Source of the DNA: an uncultured Bacillus sp.
GTDB lineage: Bacteria > Bacillota > Bacilli > Bacillales > DSM-1321
Direction: 5' to 3'
DNA: 6,412 nucleotides
Assembly: GCA_934215995.1 (NCBI GenBank)
Contig: CAKQBC010000139.1
Location: forward strand, 1 to 6,412
The notes below the pieces were generated by a model. That model did not search any database. It was given only the letters and a program-made list of their open reading frames with translations, and was not told the DNA's origin. Shown here in pieces: positions 5,256 through 6,412 of the stretch. Within the stretch, counting starts at the first letter, position 1. Each line of letters starts with the position of its first letter. The position numbers and the translations under genes were made by a program.

Positions 5256-6412
5256 ATGACAACCGGACAATTATCCAAAAATAAATTGCTCGGGATCGCC
5301 GGGTTAGGCTGGATGTTTGATGCGATGGATGTCGGAATCTTATCGTTCGTGCTGGCTGCCCTTGCGCAGGACTGGAATTTGACTGCGGGGCAAACAGGGC
5401 TGATCGGCAGTGTTAATTCAATCGGCATGATGGTGGGAGCTTTTGTTTTTGGGCTGATGGCAGATCGGAAAGGCAGAAAAATAGTCTTTATTGTTACATT
5501 ATTATTATTTTCGGTCGGCAGCGGCTTATCCGCTTTTGCGACTTCGCTTGCGATTTTTCTCGTGCTTCGTTTTTTTATCGGGATGGGGCTTGGAGGCGAG
5601 CTTCCTGTAGCTTCTACTCTTGTGTCCGAATCTGTCCGTGCAGAAGAGCGGGGGCGGATTGTAGTGCTTCTGGAAAGCTTCTGGGCTGGAGGATGGATCT
5701 TAGCCGCAATCATCTCCTATTTTATCATTCCTGATTATGGCTGGAGAGCAGCTTTGCTGATCTGTGCTTTGCCCGCGTTTTATGCATTATACTTACGGGT
5801 TAAATTGCCTGATTCTTCTGTGTTCGGCAGGGCGGGGGCAACAGAAAAGCGCTCGATTCGCAGACAGTTGTCTGATGTTTTCTCTGCTCCGTACAGGAAA
5901 AGGACGGTCATGCTTTGGATATTATGGTTCAGTGTTGTCTTTTCCTATTATGGAATGTTTTTATGGCTGCCGAATGTTATGGTCATGAAAGGATTTAGCT
6001 TAATTCAAAGTTTTGAATACGTGATGATTATGACTCTGGCTCAATTGCCGGGATATTTCACGGTTGCATGGCTGATTGAGAAAGCAGGAAGGAAATTTGT
6101 GTTGGTCGTCTATTTGATTGGAACCGCATTGAGCGCCTATTTCTTCGGACAGGCCGAATCGTTATCTCTTTTACTGATTTCCGGCGCTTTGCTCTCATTC
6201 TTCAACCTAGGGGCTTGGGGAGCGTTGTATGCTTATACCCCTGAGCAGTACCCTTCCGCCATTCGGGGGACGGGAGCAGGGATGGCAGCGAGTTTCGGAC
6301 GCCTCGGTGGCGTGTTTGGACCGCTCTTGGTCGGTACAATGACAGCGAAAGGCTTTTCGACCGGTTCTGTTTTCCTGATTTTCTGTATAGCAATTTTGGT
6401 GGGTGCTTGTTC
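5256..6412 (+). CDS. niaP: MFS niacin permease NiaP (3' truncated by window)
   Basis: The frame is open from ATG 5256 to the window end: 385 codons plus two bases, close to the roughly 400 residues of the family, so little is missing. AAAAGGAGA (5238-5246) lies nine bases before the start. The product is a polytopic major facilitator: WMFDAMDVGILSF (19-31) opens helix 1, GLMADRKGRK (66-75) is the MFS loop 2-3 motif, IGMGLGGELPVA (108-119) follows, WLIEKAGRK (272-280) is its counterpart in the second half, and YTPEQYPSAIRGTG (327-340) is the late sugar/organic-acid-type motif. The sequence resembles B. subtilis NiaP (YceI), a permease for nicotinate/nicotinamide that feeds NAD salvage. Substrate is inferred from resemblance; an aromatic-acid MFS carrier is the alternative. 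Confidence 0.83.
   Translation, partial: MTTGQLSKNKLLGIAGLGWMFDAMDVGILSFVLAALAQDWNLTAGQTGLIGSVNSIGMMVGAFVFGLMADRKGRKIVFIVTLLLFSVGSGLSAFATSLAIFLVLRFFIGMGLGGELPVASTLVSESVRAEERGRIVVLLESFWAGGWILAAIISYFIIPDYGWRAALLICALPAFYALYLRVKLPDSSVFGRAGATEKRSIRRQLSDVFSAPYRKRTVMLWILWFSVVFSYYGMFLWLPNVMVMKGFSLIQSFEYVMIMTLAQLPGYFTVAWLIEKAGRKFVLVVYLIGTALSAYFFGQAESLSLLLISGALLSFFNLGAWGALYAYTPEQYPSAIRGTGAGMAASFGRLGGVFGPLLVGTMTAKGFSTGSVFLIFCIAILVGAC

Noticed and set aside
5192..5713. 173-codon minus-strand frame opposite niaP
   Set aside because: It is antisense to the well-supported niaP frame, rich in Pro, Ser and Lys, and lacks a recognisable domain; a shadow.

Overview
The window looks like chromosomal DNA of a Bacillaceae-type, spore-forming Firmicute. 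The reasons are strong GGAGG-type ribosome binding sites, sigma-A-like promoters, hairpin-plus-T terminators, and two genes (kapD, kapB) known from control of the Bacillus sporulation phosphorelay. The set kapD, kapB, patB, alaR, alaT matches my recollection of the yug region of Bacillus subtilis. No phage, transposon or CRISPR features were seen.

Layout, left to right. (1) The 3' end of kapD (+) and the complete kapB (-) converge on a shared terminator. (2) A (+) pair follows, a short single-span membrane protein and a Cu/Zn superoxide dismutase-type lipoprotein. It sits between kapB and patB and ends in a long stem shared with patB. (3) patB (-), a PLP-dependent C-S lyase/aminotransferase, is divergent from alaR-alaT (+), an Lrp-family regulator translationally coupled to an alanine transaminase. 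(4) A 367-base intergenic region holds several hairpins, two of them with T-tracts on the minus strand. (5) niaP (+), an MFS niacin-type permease, runs off the right end.

Functionally the window joins sporulation-signal modulators, extracellular superoxide defence, PLP-enzyme amino-acid metabolism (cysteine/cystathionine cleavage and alanine synthesis) and vitamin uptake. Most of it is ordinary core genome. The part least explained by the genes is the alaT-niaP intergenic region. Its minus strand has the architecture of a small RNA (a stem-loop with a C5 loop, an unpaired C5 stretch, and a 13-bp terminator stem followed by seven T), although a dispersed repeat or a niaP leader structure remain possible.
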